From an uncultured Bacteroidales bacterium (GTDB lineage Bacteria > Bacteroidota > Bacteroidia > Bacteroidales > P3), in the NCBI GenBank assembly GCA_900318835.1, contig ONLW01000027.1, forward strand, positions 1-36,884: a DNA stretch of 36,884 bases, given 5' to 3'. The notes beneath the pieces are model-generated. The model did no database searches. It saw only the letters and a list, made by a program, of their open reading frames with translations, and was not told the DNA's origin. The translations under genes and the position numbers were made by a program. Positions 7,641 to 16,250 of the stretch are shown here, one piece after another (position 1 is the first letter of the stretch; every line of letters begins with the position of its first letter).

Positions 7641-9080
7641 TTATCGGAGCCGTTTGAGACCGAGGGTGGCGGCGAGGTCAAGCATCATCTGCCAGGCGGC
7701 GGTGCGGTCGTTGGGAATCTGGCCGTCGAGGATGGCGTCTTTGATGGCGTCTTTGATAGTGCCTATCTCGCGGCAGGGGCCAATACCGAATGTGTCCATG
7801 ATGTCTTGTCCCGAAACGGGGGGCTGGAAGTTGCGGATGCGGTCGCGCTCCTCGAGTTCTACCAGTTTTTGTTTCACCAGTTCGAAGTTGGCTTTGTGAC
7901 GGCGGACTTTCTCCGGGTTCTTGCTAGTGATGTCGGCATTGCAGAGGAGCATGAGATCGTCGATGTCGTCGCCTGCTTCGAAAAGGAGGCGTCGGACGGC
8001 GGAGTCTGTCACCTCTTCTTCGCTGAGGACGATGGGGCGCATGTGAAGCATGACGAGTTTCTCGACATAGCGCTCTTCGGCTCCGAGGGGGAGGCGCAGA
8101 CGTTTGAAGAGGCGTTTGACCATGTGTGCACCGCGGACCTCGTGTCCGTGGAAGGTCCAGCCTTGCTTGGCGTCGTAGCGTTTCACGCCGGGCTTGCCGA
8201 TATCATGAAGTAGGGCGGCCCAACGCAGCCACAGGTTGTCGCTTTGTTCGGTTACATTATCGAGGACTTGAAGGGTGTGGTAGAAGATGTCTTTGTGGCC
8301 GCGGCCGTCGACGACTTCCACGCCTTGGAGGGCGGAGATTTCGGGAAGGATGAGTGGTAGGAGGCCGCATTTCTGCATGAGTTTGAGCCCAAGGGATGAG
8401 TTGGGGGAGAGCATGATTTTGTTGAGCTCCACCATGATGCGTTCCATGGAGATTATATCAATACGCTTGGCATTGCGGCCGATGGCCTCGAAGGTATCGT
8501 CGGCGATATGAAACCCCAATTGACTGGCGAAGCGGATAGCACGCATCATGCGTAGGGGGTCGTCTGAGAAGGTAATGTCGGGGTCAAGAGGGGTGCGTAG
8601 GATACCATTGTTAAGATCTTGGATGCCGCCGAAGGGGTCGATGAGATGGCCGTAGCGGTCGGGGTTGAGGGACACGGCGAGGGCGTTGACGGTGAAGTCG
8701 CGACGGTTCTGGTCGTCCTGCAGGGTGCCGTTCTCGACGATGGGCTTGCGACTGTCGTGACTGTAGCTCTCGCGACGGGCACCGACGAATTCGAGTTCAT
8801 ATTCGCGTCCCTCGGTGGTGTACCGGAACGAGGCAGTGCCAAAGTTCTTGAAGACGGAGACCTTGCTGCCGCCGAGGGTTTCAGCAGAGGCTTTGGCCAG
8901 CTCGATGCCAATATGTACCTCCCCCCCTTGGTCACGCCCCACGCAGACAACGTCAATGTCGGTGCAAGGACGCTGGAGGAAGTAATCGCGCACAACTCCG
9001 CCTACGGCATAGGCATCGATGCCTAACTGGTCGGCGCATTGGCCGATGGATTTATACAGGTCAAGTCCCAGATCAATCAT
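7641..9080 (-). CDS. cca: CCA tRNA nucleotidyltransferase with HD domain
   Basis: Adds or repairs the 3' CCA end of tRNA. The 479-residue protein has the nucleotidyltransferase signature GGVVRD (27-32), the metal-binding DID (41-43), RRDFTVNA (126-133) and DPLRMMRAIRF (174-184). A C-terminal HD phosphohydrolase domain carries LHDIGKP (291-297). Poly(A) polymerase shares this fold; CCA addition is the likely role given the length and the absence of another candidate here. It follows the MORN lipoprotein gene with a three-base gap and is probably co-transcribed with it. Confidence 0.93.
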   Translation of the reverse strand: MIDLGLDLYKSIGQCADQLGIDAYAVGGVVRDYFLQRPCTDIDVVCVGRDQGGEVHIGIELAKASAETLGGSKVSVFKNFGTASFRYTTEGREYELEFVGARRESYSHDSRKPIVENGTLQDDQNRRDFTVNALAVSLNPDRYGHLIDPFGGIQDLNNGILRTPLDPDITFSDDPLRMMRAIRFASQLGFHIADDTFEAIGRNAKRIDIISMERIMVELNKIMLSPNSSLGLKLMQKCGLLPLILPEISALQGVEVVDGRGHKDIFYHTLQVLDNVTEQSDNLWLRWAALLHDIGKPGVKRYDAKQGWTFHGHEVRGAHMVKRLFKRLRLPLGAEERYVEKLVMLHMRPIVLSEEEVTDSAVRRLLFEAGDDIDDLMLLCNADITSKNPEKVRRHKANFELVKQKLVELEERDRIRNFQPPVSGQDIMDTFGIGPCREIGTIKDAIKDAILDGQIPNDRTAAWQMMLDLAATLGLKRLR

Positions 9081-9083
9081 TGT

Positions 9084-9614
9084 TTAGTAGGTCTGGGTGG
9101 TGGCGAGGGTGCCGTCGGGGTTGTAGATTTCCCATGTGCCGGTGCGTTGGCCTTCGTGATATTGGCCGATGTAGTAGGGTATGCCGTTTTCGCGGTAGAC
9201 CTTGTAGGTACCTTCCTCTTTGCCACCCAAGAAGTTGCTCTCGGCCTGTGGACTGCCGTTGGGGAAGTAGAATATCCAGCGGCCTTCACGTAGACCATTG
9301 ATGGTTGCTCCTTGGCTGCGAAGCCTCATGGTGGAGTAGAATTGGTACCATTGTTGTTTCTGGCCTACATAGAAGCAGACGGTCATAGGGTGACCTTCGG
9401 GACCGCGCTCAACAACAGTCAGCGAGTCGTAGTTGCTAAGGTAGGGGTTGCCGTTGGCATCGAGGAATTGCCAGGTAGCATTGAGACTGTCGGCACCTTG
9501 GTATTGGCAGATGGCCACCACCGAATTGTCGGCAGCACGGTATTCGCGGGTGGTGGTGTTGGAACAGGCGGCAAAGGTGATTGCCGCAATCATGATTATC
9601 AGATACTTTCTCAT
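9084..9614 (-). CDS. MORN-repeat (YwqK-like) lipoprotein
   Basis: The 176-residue protein has a lipoprotein signal, MRKYLIIMIAAITFAAC, with the lipobox Cys at 17. The second half carries repeats of the MORN_2 type: G-x-REGRWIFYFPNG, GKEEGTYKVYRENG and GQRTGTWEIYNPDG. Such proteins are common in Bacteroidetes and are assumed to sit in the outer membrane; the exact function is unknown. An ATG nine bases upstream (9623) would add MQN, but it lies only about eight bases from the expected transcription start, so 9614 is preferred. It leads a two-gene operon with cca. Confidence 0.82.
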   Translation of the reverse strand: MRKYLIIMIAAITFAACSNTTTREYRAADNSVVAICQYQGADSLNATWQFLDANGNPYLSNYDSLTVVERGPEGHPMTVCFYVGQKQQWYQFYSTMRLRSQGATINGLREGRWIFYFPNGSPQAESNFLGGKEEGTYKVYRENGIPYYIGQYHEGQRTGTWEIYNPDGTLATTQTY

Positions 9615-9637
9615 ATTTTGCATACATTATTCGGATG

Positions 9638-9645
9638 CAAAGATA
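9638..9645 (-). promoter_or_regulatory. -7 box upstream of the MORN lipoprotein-cca operon
   Basis: TATCTTTG on the minus strand is a full match to TAnnTTTG. It lies in the 46-base gap after the uvrC stop, with a T-rich stretch at the -33 position. It separates this operon from uvrC. Confidence 0.7.
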
Positions 9646-9660
9646 CGAAAAAAAAACGAA

Positions 9661-11481
9661 CTAAAGGACAGGATTTTCGGGATGGAGATGGTTATAGACG
9701 ATGCGGGCTTTGGCAGGGCCAAGGGCGTCGGTGAGGTCGGCGAGGGTTTGGATTTGGATTTGCTTGACGCTCCCGAAGCGTAGCAGTAGGTGGTGGGCTG
9801 TTTTGGGTCCGATGCCCGGAATGTCGGTGAGTGAGGTGCGGAAGGTGCCTTTGGAGCGCTTGTCCTTGTGGAAGGTGATGGCGAAGCGGTGCACTTCGTT
9901 CTGTATTTGTTCCAGCAGGTGGAAGAGTGGATCTGTGGGCTTGAGGCCAACGACTGCCGGAGGAAATCCGTAGAGCAACTGTGAGGTGTGGTGACGGTCG
10001 TCTTTGGCGAGGCCGGCGATGGGAATGTCGAGATTCAGTTGGTCACGGAGCACGCGGCGGGCCATTTCCATCTGTCCTTCGCCACCGTCGACAATGAGCA
10101 GGTCAGGCATCTTGGCTCCCTCGTTTTTTAGACGTTTATAGCGCCGCTCTATAACCTCTGCCATGGAGGCGTAGTCATCGGGACCTTCGACGGTTTTGAT
10201 ATTGAACTTGCGGTATTCTTTGCGGTTGGGTTTTCCTCTGGTGAAGCGTACCATGCCGGCCACAGGGTAGGCTCCCTGTATGTTGGAGTTGTCGAAGCAT
10301 TCGATATCCATGGGTAGGGTGGGTAGTTGCAATGCTTTTTGGATGCGTTCCAGAAGCTTTAGCGCCTGTGGAGCAGCCTCACCGTCGGTGAGGGCACGCT
10401 GGTGACGGCATTGCTTTTGATAGCTCTCGACGTTGCGCAGCGACAATTCTAGCAACTTGCGACGGTCGCCTTTCGGGTCGGCATTCTGCTGCAGATAATC
10501 CTCGGGAATGTCGGGCACGTGGAGGGGGAGTATGACCTCGTGTGCGGTGCTTTGTGTCTGTTGGTGGAGGGCAGGGATGACTGTGGCAAGAATTTCCTCG
10601 TCGTTCTCGTCGAGTTGTTTTTTTATCTCGTTGTTGAAGCTGTAGATGATGCTGCCGTTCTTGATGCGCATGAAGTTGATGTAGGCGTATTTGTCGTCGC
10701 TGAGGATGGAAACGACGTCTACATCCTTGACATTGGTGTCAACGACGGTAGAGCGGCTTTGGTATTCTTCCAGCAGGTGTATCTTTTGTTTCAAGGCTTC
10801 TGCTTCCTCAAAATGCAGGTCGGCGGCGAAGGCGAACATGCGCTGTTTCATGTTGTCGAGGATTTCGCCGAAGTCGCCTTTGAGTATGCGGCGGATATTG
10901 TCGATGATGGCGAGGTATTCTTCTCTTGATTGTTTACCTGCGCAGGGGGCGCCGCAGAGGCCTATCTGATGTTTCATACAGGGACGGTTGCCCATTATAT
11001 TGCATGTGCGGTATTGGAACAGTTGACGGATGATGTCTTGTAGTTCTCGCAGGATGCGGCCATTGGGATAGGGCCCGAAATACTGGCCTTCGGTTTTATG
11101 GTTGCGGGTGTAGAGTAGTCGAGGGTAGGGTTCGTCGGTAATGCACAGGTAGGGGTAGGATTTGTCGTCCTTGAGCATGGAGTTGTAGCGGGGTTGGTAG
11201 CGCTTGATGAGGGAGTTTTCGAGGAGGAGTGCATCGACCTCGGTGGCGACGACGGTGACGCGGATGTCGTAGATGTTGCGCACCAGCATTTTTATCTTGG
11301 CACTCTTGTCGTCGTAGTGGGAAAAGTAAGAGGATACGCGACGTTGCAGGTTGCGGGCCTTCCCCACATAGATGACTTTTCCCGAGGCGTCGAGGTGCTG
11401 GTAGACACCGGGATTCTCGGGAATGGTCTTCAACCGCGTGGCAATACGGTCAATGTTTTTATTGATGCTACTGTCTATCAA
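9661..11481 (-). CDS. uvrC: Excinuclease ABC subunit C
   Basis: Makes the dual incisions in nucleotide excision repair. The 606-residue protein has an N-terminal GIY-YIG nuclease (GVY at 25-27, YVGKARNL at 38-45), a four-Cys segment (TCNIMGNRPC then GLCGAPC), a UVR coiled region, an RNase H-like C-terminal nuclease (DIECFDNSN, IVDGGEGQ) and tandem helix-hairpin-helix motifs (IPGIGPKTA). The start is an inferred TTG that overlaps the gldH-like stop; a TGA codon in frame two codons upstream rules out a longer form, and no ATG lies before the GIY motif. Confidence 0.96.
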   Translation of the reverse strand: MIDSSINKNIDRIATRLKTIPENPGVYQHLDASGKVIYVGKARNLQRRVSSYFSHYDDKSAKIKMLVRNIYDIRVTVVATEVDALLLENSLIKRYQPRYNSMLKDDKSYPYLCITDEPYPRLLYTRNHKTEGQYFGPYPNGRILRELQDIIRQLFQYRTCNIMGNRPCMKHQIGLCGAPCAGKQSREEYLAIIDNIRRILKGDFGEILDNMKQRMFAFAADLHFEEAEALKQKIHLLEEYQSRSTVVDTNVKDVDVVSILSDDKYAYINFMRIKNGSIIYSFNNEIKKQLDENDEEILATVIPALHQQTQSTAHEVILPLHVPDIPEDYLQQNADPKGDRRKLLELSLRNVESYQKQCRHQRALTDGEAAPQALKLLERIQKALQLPTLPMDIECFDNSNIQGAYPVAGMVRFTRGKPNRKEYRKFNIKTVEGPDDYASMAEVIERRYKRLKNEGAKMPDLLIVDGGEGQMEMARRVLRDQLNLDIPIAGLAKDDRHHTSQLLYGFPPAVVGLKPTDPLFHLLEQIQNEVHRFAITFHKDKRSKGTFRTSLTDIPGIGPKTAHHLLLRFGSVKQIQIQTLADLTDALGPAKARIVYNHLHPENPVL

Positions 11482-11981
11482 TCGTCAAGGGCTTTGTAGT
11501 TTACCTCGGTACGTTCGATGTCGAGTCGGAAACTAAGGAGGCCTTCGAGGTCATATTGACTGGTGGCCTGGCCTACCTCCATGCGGTAGGTTCCCTTTTT
11601 ATTGAAGGTGAAGAAGGGACGGATGTTTTGCCGCATCACACGGAGGCCTTCCTTGGTGCGATTCTTGAAGGTTTCACCTTTCCAGCGGCCATGTTCCTTG
11701 AGGTTGATGTAGGCGTAGAACATGCGTCGTTCACCGTCAGGGCTGTAGAGGTTCACCGTCAGTGGCAACTGGTCGTTGCGCATCAGTGCGCTGTCCACCA
11801 CCACCTCGAAGTCGATGCTGTAGTAGTCGTCGGGGTTGGAAACGTTGATTTCAAAGTTTTCGGGCGAGAAGCGCTGCCATACGGCATGGTCGAATTCGCG
11901 TGTTTCGTCAACCAATACGGCCTTTCCTCCGCATGAGGATAAAAGAGTTGTAATTAATATAACAAAAAACAGTCTTTTCAT
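11478..11981 (-). CDS. gldH: GldH-like gliding motility / T9SS-associated lipoprotein
   Basis: The 167-residue protein starts MKRLFFVILITTLLSSC with a lipobox Cys at 17. The body fits the GldH family: a beta-rich N-terminal half with a Y-x-I-D-F-E strand, then GRWKGETF, GTYRMEVGQ and a closing strand LLSFRLDIER. GldH was described as a lipoprotein needed for gliding in Flavobacterium; non-gliding Bacteroidales keep homologues. The frame is open for 195 bases upstream, but that extension runs inside asd and lacks a signal peptide, so the ATG one base after the asd stop is used. Its stop overlaps the uvrC start. The family assignment is from pattern only. Confidence 0.72.
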   Translation of the reverse strand: MKRLFFVILITTLLSSCGGKAVLVDETREFDHAVWQRFSPENFEINVSNPDDYYSIDFEVVVDSALMRNDQLPLTVNLYSPDGERRMFYAYINLKEHGRWKGETFKNRTKEGLRVMRQNIRPFFTFNKKGTYRMEVGQATSQYDLEGLLSFRLDIERTEVNYKALDD

Positions 11982-11982
11982 T

Positions 11983-12969
11983 CTAGATCCTTTCAATGAG
12001 TGCTTGCATGATTTGGATAGCGTTGGTGGCGGCACCCTTGCGGATGTTGTCGGCGACCACCCAAAGGTTGAGTGTGCGGGGCTGCGAGGGGTCGCAGCGC
12101 AGACGGCCCACGAAGACCTCGTCGCGATGATGTGCCGTGATGGGCATAGGATAGAGGTTGCGCGAGGGGTCATCATAGAGCACCACGCCAGGGGTGGTAG
12201 CTATGAGGCGACGTACCTCATCCATATCATAGTCTTTCTTGAGCTCCACATTGACCGACTCGCTGTGGCCACCCACCACGGGCACACGTGCCACGGTGGC
12301 AGAGACCATGATGTTGGGGTCAGCGAAAATCTTGCGGGTCTCGTCGACGAGTTTTTGTTCCTCAGTGGTGTATCCAGTGTCGAGCCAGTCGCCACCGTGA
12401 GGGAAGAGGTTGCGGTGAATCTCGTAGGGATAAGCCATCTCTGCAGGCTTATCCCCGCGTTCCTCTGCTTCGAGTTGGCGCACGGCCTTGATACCGGTTC
12501 CGGTGATGCTCTGGTAGGTGGAGACGACGATGCGGCGGATGCCGTATTCGCGTTCCAAAGCTGAAAGGGCGAGGACCATCTGGATGGTGGAGCAGTTTGG
12601 GTTGGCAATGATGCGGTCGGTGGGTTTCACGGCATCGATGTTGATTTCCGGTACCACCAAGGGCTTGTCGACGTCCTTGCGCCAGGCCGACGAGTTGTCG
12701 ATAACCACGGTGCCTTTCTCTGCGAACAATGGAGCGTATTGGTGAGAGGCCGAAGCGCCTGCTGAGAAGATGGCGTATTCGGGAATAGCGGCAATGGCCT
12801 CCTCAACGGAGACCACTGTCAGCTGCCTGTCGGCGAATTCTATTTTCTTACCTACCGATTTGGGTGATGCGGCGGCGATGATTTCTTCTTTATCGAAGCC
12901 ACGTTCGGCCAGTACGGTCAGCATTTCACGACCTACCAGTCCGGTGGCTCCTACAACTGCAATCTTCAT
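11983..12969 (-). CDS. asd: Aspartate-semialdehyde dehydrogenase
   Basis: Reduces aspartyl phosphate to the semialdehyde, the branch point for lysine/diaminopimelate, threonine and methionine. The 328-residue protein has an N-terminal Rossmann GATGLVGREML, the catalytic Cys in NPNCSTIQ (C126), and the catalytic His in GGHSESVNVEL (H235), followed by the conserved C-terminal FVGRLRCDP. Length is typical. It starts two bases after the stop of the T9SS cargo gene and ends one base before the gldH-like ATG. Confidence 0.96.
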   Translation of the reverse strand: MKIAVVGATGLVGREMLTVLAERGFDKEEIIAAASPKSVGKKIEFADRQLTVVSVEEAIAAIPEYAIFSAGASASHQYAPLFAEKGTVVIDNSSAWRKDVDKPLVVPEINIDAVKPTDRIIANPNCSTIQMVLALSALEREYGIRRIVVSTYQSITGTGIKAVRQLEAEERGDKPAEMAYPYEIHRNLFPHGGDWLDTGYTTEEQKLVDETRKIFADPNIMVSATVARVPVVGGHSESVNVELKKDYDMDEVRRLIATTPGVVLYDDPSRNLYPMPITAHHRDEVFVGRLRCDPSQPRTLNLWVVADNIRKGAATNAIQIMQALIERI

Positions 12970-12971
12970 GT

Positions 12972-15956
12972 CTATCTAATCAGTGTTACTGTGCCTTTCA
13001 GTACTCTGGTTTCACCGGGTTCAAACTCGTTGGTGTAGCGGATGAGGTATACATAGGCACCTTGTGTGCAGGGTTTGCCGTTCATGTCTTTGCCGTCCCA
13101 TTTACAGTCGGCGCCTTCGCAGTGGAAGACCATTTCTCCACGGCGATTGTAAATGAACATTTCTTGATATAGGGTCTTTTCGCTCACCGATCCGAAGAGG
13201 TTGTTGCCTGCAGGGTTGTCAGGGGTGAAGGCATTGGGAACCCAGAAGTATTCCTTGTTCAGCGGGATGTAGATATTGGTGGTGTCCACACATCCGAAAC
13301 GGCTGCTCTCGATGAGTGTGATGTCGGCGCCGTCCATCTCCACGGGAATGATGTAGTAGGCTATCTCGCTAGTCTGGTCGGGACCGCTGGGGAATTTCCA
13401 AACGCGACTGTCGCCGTTGATGGAGAGGTCGGTCAGCACCGCGTTCAGGTTATCGATGGTGAAATACCTGATGTCGGATTGCAGCTTGGCCGTCAACGGA
13501 TAGATGGTTAGGTCGAGGTGGATGATAGAGTCGCAGTTGTAGCGGTTCTTGAGGATAATAGTGTCGGTGTTGTTGTAGGGGGTACTTTCGGTATAGGTTT
13601 TGCCGTTGAGCCAAGTGACGGGTTTGCAGTCCTCGATGGGGTCGGGGATGTGGTAGACTTCATTGACAGTAAGGTCGAGACGTGTGATGCTGTCGCATTG
13701 GGCTTGCGACTGCAGGCGCACAAATGTTATGGTGGGATCGGTGTTTGTCTGGTAGGTCTCTCCGTTGGTCGACCAGATGTATTCCTCGCCTTTGCAGATG
13801 ACGGCTTTGGTGGTGGTGTCGAAGAGGGGGAAGATACGAATCATCATAGTGTCGAAGCTATGGCAACCGCTCTCATAGTCGGCGGTGACCTGTAGGATGA
13901 GGGTGTCGACTTTGTTGGCTTTCAGACCTCTATTGGGTAGAAGGTTGGAATAGAGAACCAGCGAGCGGGTGTTTGCCGTGTCGCCCACACGAATGATGTC
14001 TTCCTTCTTGTACATTGCCGGTTCGAGTTCGATGGTGTCATTGCCCTGAAAGCGGTAGAGGGGCACTAGGCGATAGTTGTCAATCTTCAGGTAATTGTTT
14101 TGCAGTACGGGTTCGCCGTGGCCTACCAGGGTGTCGAGGGAGATGGTGTCGCCACCGGAGACGCGGAAGAGTGTCCACTCTTCGTAGGTGATGGACTGCA
14201 GCTTGTTCATGTCCACTCGCATGCGCGCCGTGTCGCCGATGCAGATGTCGAGTTTCGACGGCTGGTTATCTGTTGCGGGTGCTTTGTGCAGGTTCAGGTA
14301 ATCCAAAGTGTCCACACCAACAAATATGGTGTCGGATAGCTCATACAAATCTCGATTGGCATTATAGAATTTGAGGAAGAAAACATATCTTGTGGGAACT
14401 TTGGGACTCACGTGGGCTTTGGTGAGGAACTTGCAAGGCCAGTCGTCATTATTTTCATGCATAGGCTCCATGTAGCCCGCTTCATCATATTGCGCATCCC
14501 ATTCCATTTCAGAGTTTCTCAGTGTGTCGTTTACCATACGTGTGGCAAGGTTGTACCGGACGCATACGGTGTCGAGGATGAATGAGGTGCAAGTGCTGTC
14601 AACAATGAGGTTCCAAGTGGTGTCGACGGTGAAGTTCCAAGTGGTGTCGACGATGAAATTCCAAGAGGTGTCGATGCGGTTAATGGTGGTGTGAGTGTCA
14701 TCGGTCCAGATGGTGTCGATAGAGATGGTAGTCAGTGTGGTATCAATATGGTTGATGGTGGTTCTGGTGGTGTCAATGGTGTTGACGGTCTGAGTGGTGT
14801 CGTAGCGGTAGGCGGTGCAGATGGTATCCACTCTGGTTTCTCGGCAGCCGAGGGTGTCGTAAGTTTCACGAATGCGGTACCAGCCGTAGAGTGTTGAGGT
14901 GCTGCCGGCAGGGGTGAAGCGGAATGCCTTGTTGGAGATGTTGGATGTGGTGAGATTGTAGCCTGAGGGAGCAAAAGAACTGGGCTTACCGGTGATATCA
15001 GGGTGACCGTTGGTTGCCTGAGGGTTGGAATTGGCCTGCTGGGCTGTGCCCGTGGCGTTCTGGATGCCGATGAGGCCGCTGCCGCTGTTCCACGACGAGC
15101 ACACCTGGCGTTGATTCACATGCACCTCAATGATGTTCGAACCTTCGTAGCAGACAATCTGGTAGGTGCAGCGGAGAGAGGTGCAGCTATACTGCGGCAC
15201 GTCGTTCCAAGAGCAGATAATCTTGCGGCACGGCGGCTCGTCCTGAACGCCGTAGTAGATACCCCAGTTGGGGTCGCCTGTCGTGCCATGGGTGGAGGGG
15301 CTAGGATAAGTGTCCTCATAAACGCCGTAGATGGCGTCGCGCATATAGTTCAGGCTGCTTGGTGCGTTGGGGGTTCCGTCGGGCCACGGAAGAGGCGCCG
15401 AATACCCCCATGGACAACTTGGCCCTGTAGATGTTGGATTATTGGTTACGGGCACGGGTCCGAAGGCTACCAGACCATTGGCTCCCAGCACGAATTTGTT
15501 TTTACGGATGCCGAAGAAATAGAATGGGTAGGGGATGTTAGTCTCCATATTCGAGAAGTTGTCATCTGTGCTGATAGGCATACGGGTACCAGCATGGAAT
15601 GTTGGGTCTGCGGGATCGTAGGGGATTTCGTCGACATAGTAGGTGCCGTTGAATCGCTGGGCTGGGATGTTGGGGGTGCAAGAAAGGATTATCTCGCGGT
15701 TCCGGCAGTCCACCACGGTGTCCCACCCCTGCAGGCGGTAGCGCCGCTGAGTGGTGTGGTCTCCCGCCTTCTCCCAATGATGGTCACCTTTTTGCTTGAT
15801 TATCACCTCGGGACACGACGATGGTGTGTTTGGCCACCTATATTCGTCGCATTCTCCGCCATACCAGATGGATTGCGGTGTCGGGTCGGACCCCACTTGT
15901 CCAAACATTGTTCCACTAGCCAAAACCGCCAGCGCAATTATTGTTAATCTCTTCAT
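12972..15956 (-). CDS. Large secreted T9SS cargo protein with gliding-type C-terminal domain
   Basis: The 994-residue protein has a signal peptide, MKRLTIIALAVLASGTMFGQ. An N-terminal region rich in Cys, Trp and Pro (about 20-360) is followed by a stretch of short D-T repeats (about 375-465), then repeats of the C-x-W-x-G ... CDSI-x-x-L-D-L-T type (CDSITRLDLTV, CDSIIHLDLTI). The last 90 residues are the gliding-motility C-terminal domain: WVPNAFTPD, FIYNRRGEMVF, WDGKDMNGK, QGAYVYLIRY and GTVTLIR. It is probably exported by T9SS and retained at the surface as an adhesin-like protein; the ligand is unknown. An in-frame ATG at 15974 would add MSNIRI ahead of the signal peptide. It is the first gene of the operon with asd, gldH-like and uvrC. 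Confidence 0.9.
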   Translation of the reverse strand: MKRLTIIALAVLASGTMFGQVGSDPTPQSIWYGGECDEYRWPNTPSSCPEVIIKQKGDHHWEKAGDHTTQRRYRLQGWDTVVDCRNREIILSCTPNIPAQRFNGTYYVDEIPYDPADPTFHAGTRMPISTDDNFSNMETNIPYPFYFFGIRKNKFVLGANGLVAFGPVPVTNNPTSTGPSCPWGYSAPLPWPDGTPNAPSSLNYMRDAIYGVYEDTYPSPSTHGTTGDPNWGIYYGVQDEPPCRKIICSWNDVPQYSCTSLRCTYQIVCYEGSNIIEVHVNQRQVCSSWNSGSGLIGIQNATGTAQQANSNPQATNGHPDITGKPSSFAPSGYNLTTSNISNKAFRFTPAGSTSTLYGWYRIRETYDTLGCRETRVDTICTAYRYDTTQTVNTIDTTRTTINHIDTTLTTISIDTIWTDDTHTTINRIDTSWNFIVDTTWNFTVDTTWNLIVDSTCTSFILDTVCVRYNLATRMVNDTLRNSEMEWDAQYDEAGYMEPMHENNDDWPCKFLTKAHVSPKVPTRYVFFLKFYNANRDLYELSDTIFVGVDTLDYLNLHKAPATDNQPSKLDICIGDTARMRVDMNKLQSITYEEWTLFRVSGGDTISLDTLVGHGEPVLQNNYLKIDNYRLVPLYRFQGNDTIELEPAMYKKEDIIRVGDTANTRSLVLYSNLLPNRGLKANKVDTLILQVTADYESGCHSFDTMMIRIFPLFDTTTKAVICKGEEYIWSTNGETYQTNTDPTITFVRLQSQAQCDSITRLDLTVNEVYHIPDPIEDCKPVTWLNGKTYTESTPYNNTDTIILKNRYNCDSIIHLDLTIYPLTAKLQSDIRYFTIDNLNAVLTDLSINGDSRVWKFPSGPDQTSEIAYYIIPVEMDGADITLIESSRFGCVDTTNIYIPLNKEYFWVPNAFTPDNPAGNNLFGSVSEKTLYQEMFIYNRRGEMVFHCEGADCKWDGKDMNGKPCTQGAYVYLIRYTNEFEPGETRVLKGTVTLIR
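14583..14678 (-). repeat. 24-bp tandem repeat (8-residue repeats) in the T9SS cargo gene
   Basis: Three near-identical 24-base units (14607-14630, 14631-14654, 14655-14678) share TTCCAAG-GGTGTCGA; a diverged fourth unit is at 14583-14606. They encode copies of an 8-residue strand such as DTTWNFTV, DTTWNLIV and DTSWNFIV. The unit is a multiple of three, so copy-number change would alter length without breaking the frame. Looser D-T repeats continue to about 14830. Confidence 0.8.
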
Positions 15957-15998
15957 TATTCTAATGTTAGACATAATCTTGTCTTGTTATTTAAGTTG

Positions 15999-16006
15999 CA
16001 AAAATA
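15999..16006 (-). promoter_or_regulatory. -7 box upstream of the T9SS cargo-asd-gldH-uvrC operon
   Basis: TATTTTTG on the minus strand fits TAnnTTTG, 42 bases ahead of the preferred ATG and 24 ahead of the alternative one. No convincing -33 TTTG is seen at the right distance. Confidence 0.55.
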
Positions 16007-16063
16007 CAAATTTTTTTTAACCCTTTGCTTATATAGACAATAAAAGGTTGCGGAAATTTCATC

Positions 16064-16090
16064 TTTAACAAAATTTAACATTGTTTAAGG
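16064..16090. promoter_or_regulatory. Three TTTAA(C/G) motifs phased at 10 bp
   Basis: TTTAACA (16064-16070), TTTAACA (16074-16080) and TTTAAGG (16084-16090) are spaced exactly 10 bases apart, one helical turn, in the divergent region between the T9SS cargo operon and topA. A similar pair lies at 35811-35826 before tcdA. It could be an operator, but no factor is known to me for it. Confidence 0.4.
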
Positions 16091-16138
16091 AAGAATGGCG
16101 TATGCGTCAGTCATTCCCTCCCTGCAGGGTGGGGGTGG

Positions 16139-16250
16139 AAAAGATACCAATAGCCTACCATCGCCCTATCATCGCCCTATCATCTCCTACCGTGGTAGGT
16201 GTTGGTAGGGAGTTGGGTGGGAGTTGATAGGGAGATGGTGTTAAGAATCA
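16139..16250 (-). repeat. 112-bp intergenic palindromic element, copy 2 (reverse)
   Basis: Reverse orientation relative to copy 1: it ends TTAAGAATCA on the plus strand. The core is CCTACCGTGGTAGG (around 16186-16199), with 11-bp units such as GTAGGGAGTTG on the right arm and two CGCCCTATCAT-type units on the left. A separate imperfect hairpin, CCCTCCC-TGCA-GGGTGGG (16116-16133), abuts its left edge. It lies between the divergent T9SS cargo operon and topA, about 190 bases before the topA ATG. The rest of this 487-base spacer (15957-16443) holds the promoter and phased motifs listed separately, and no gene. Confidence 0.85.
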
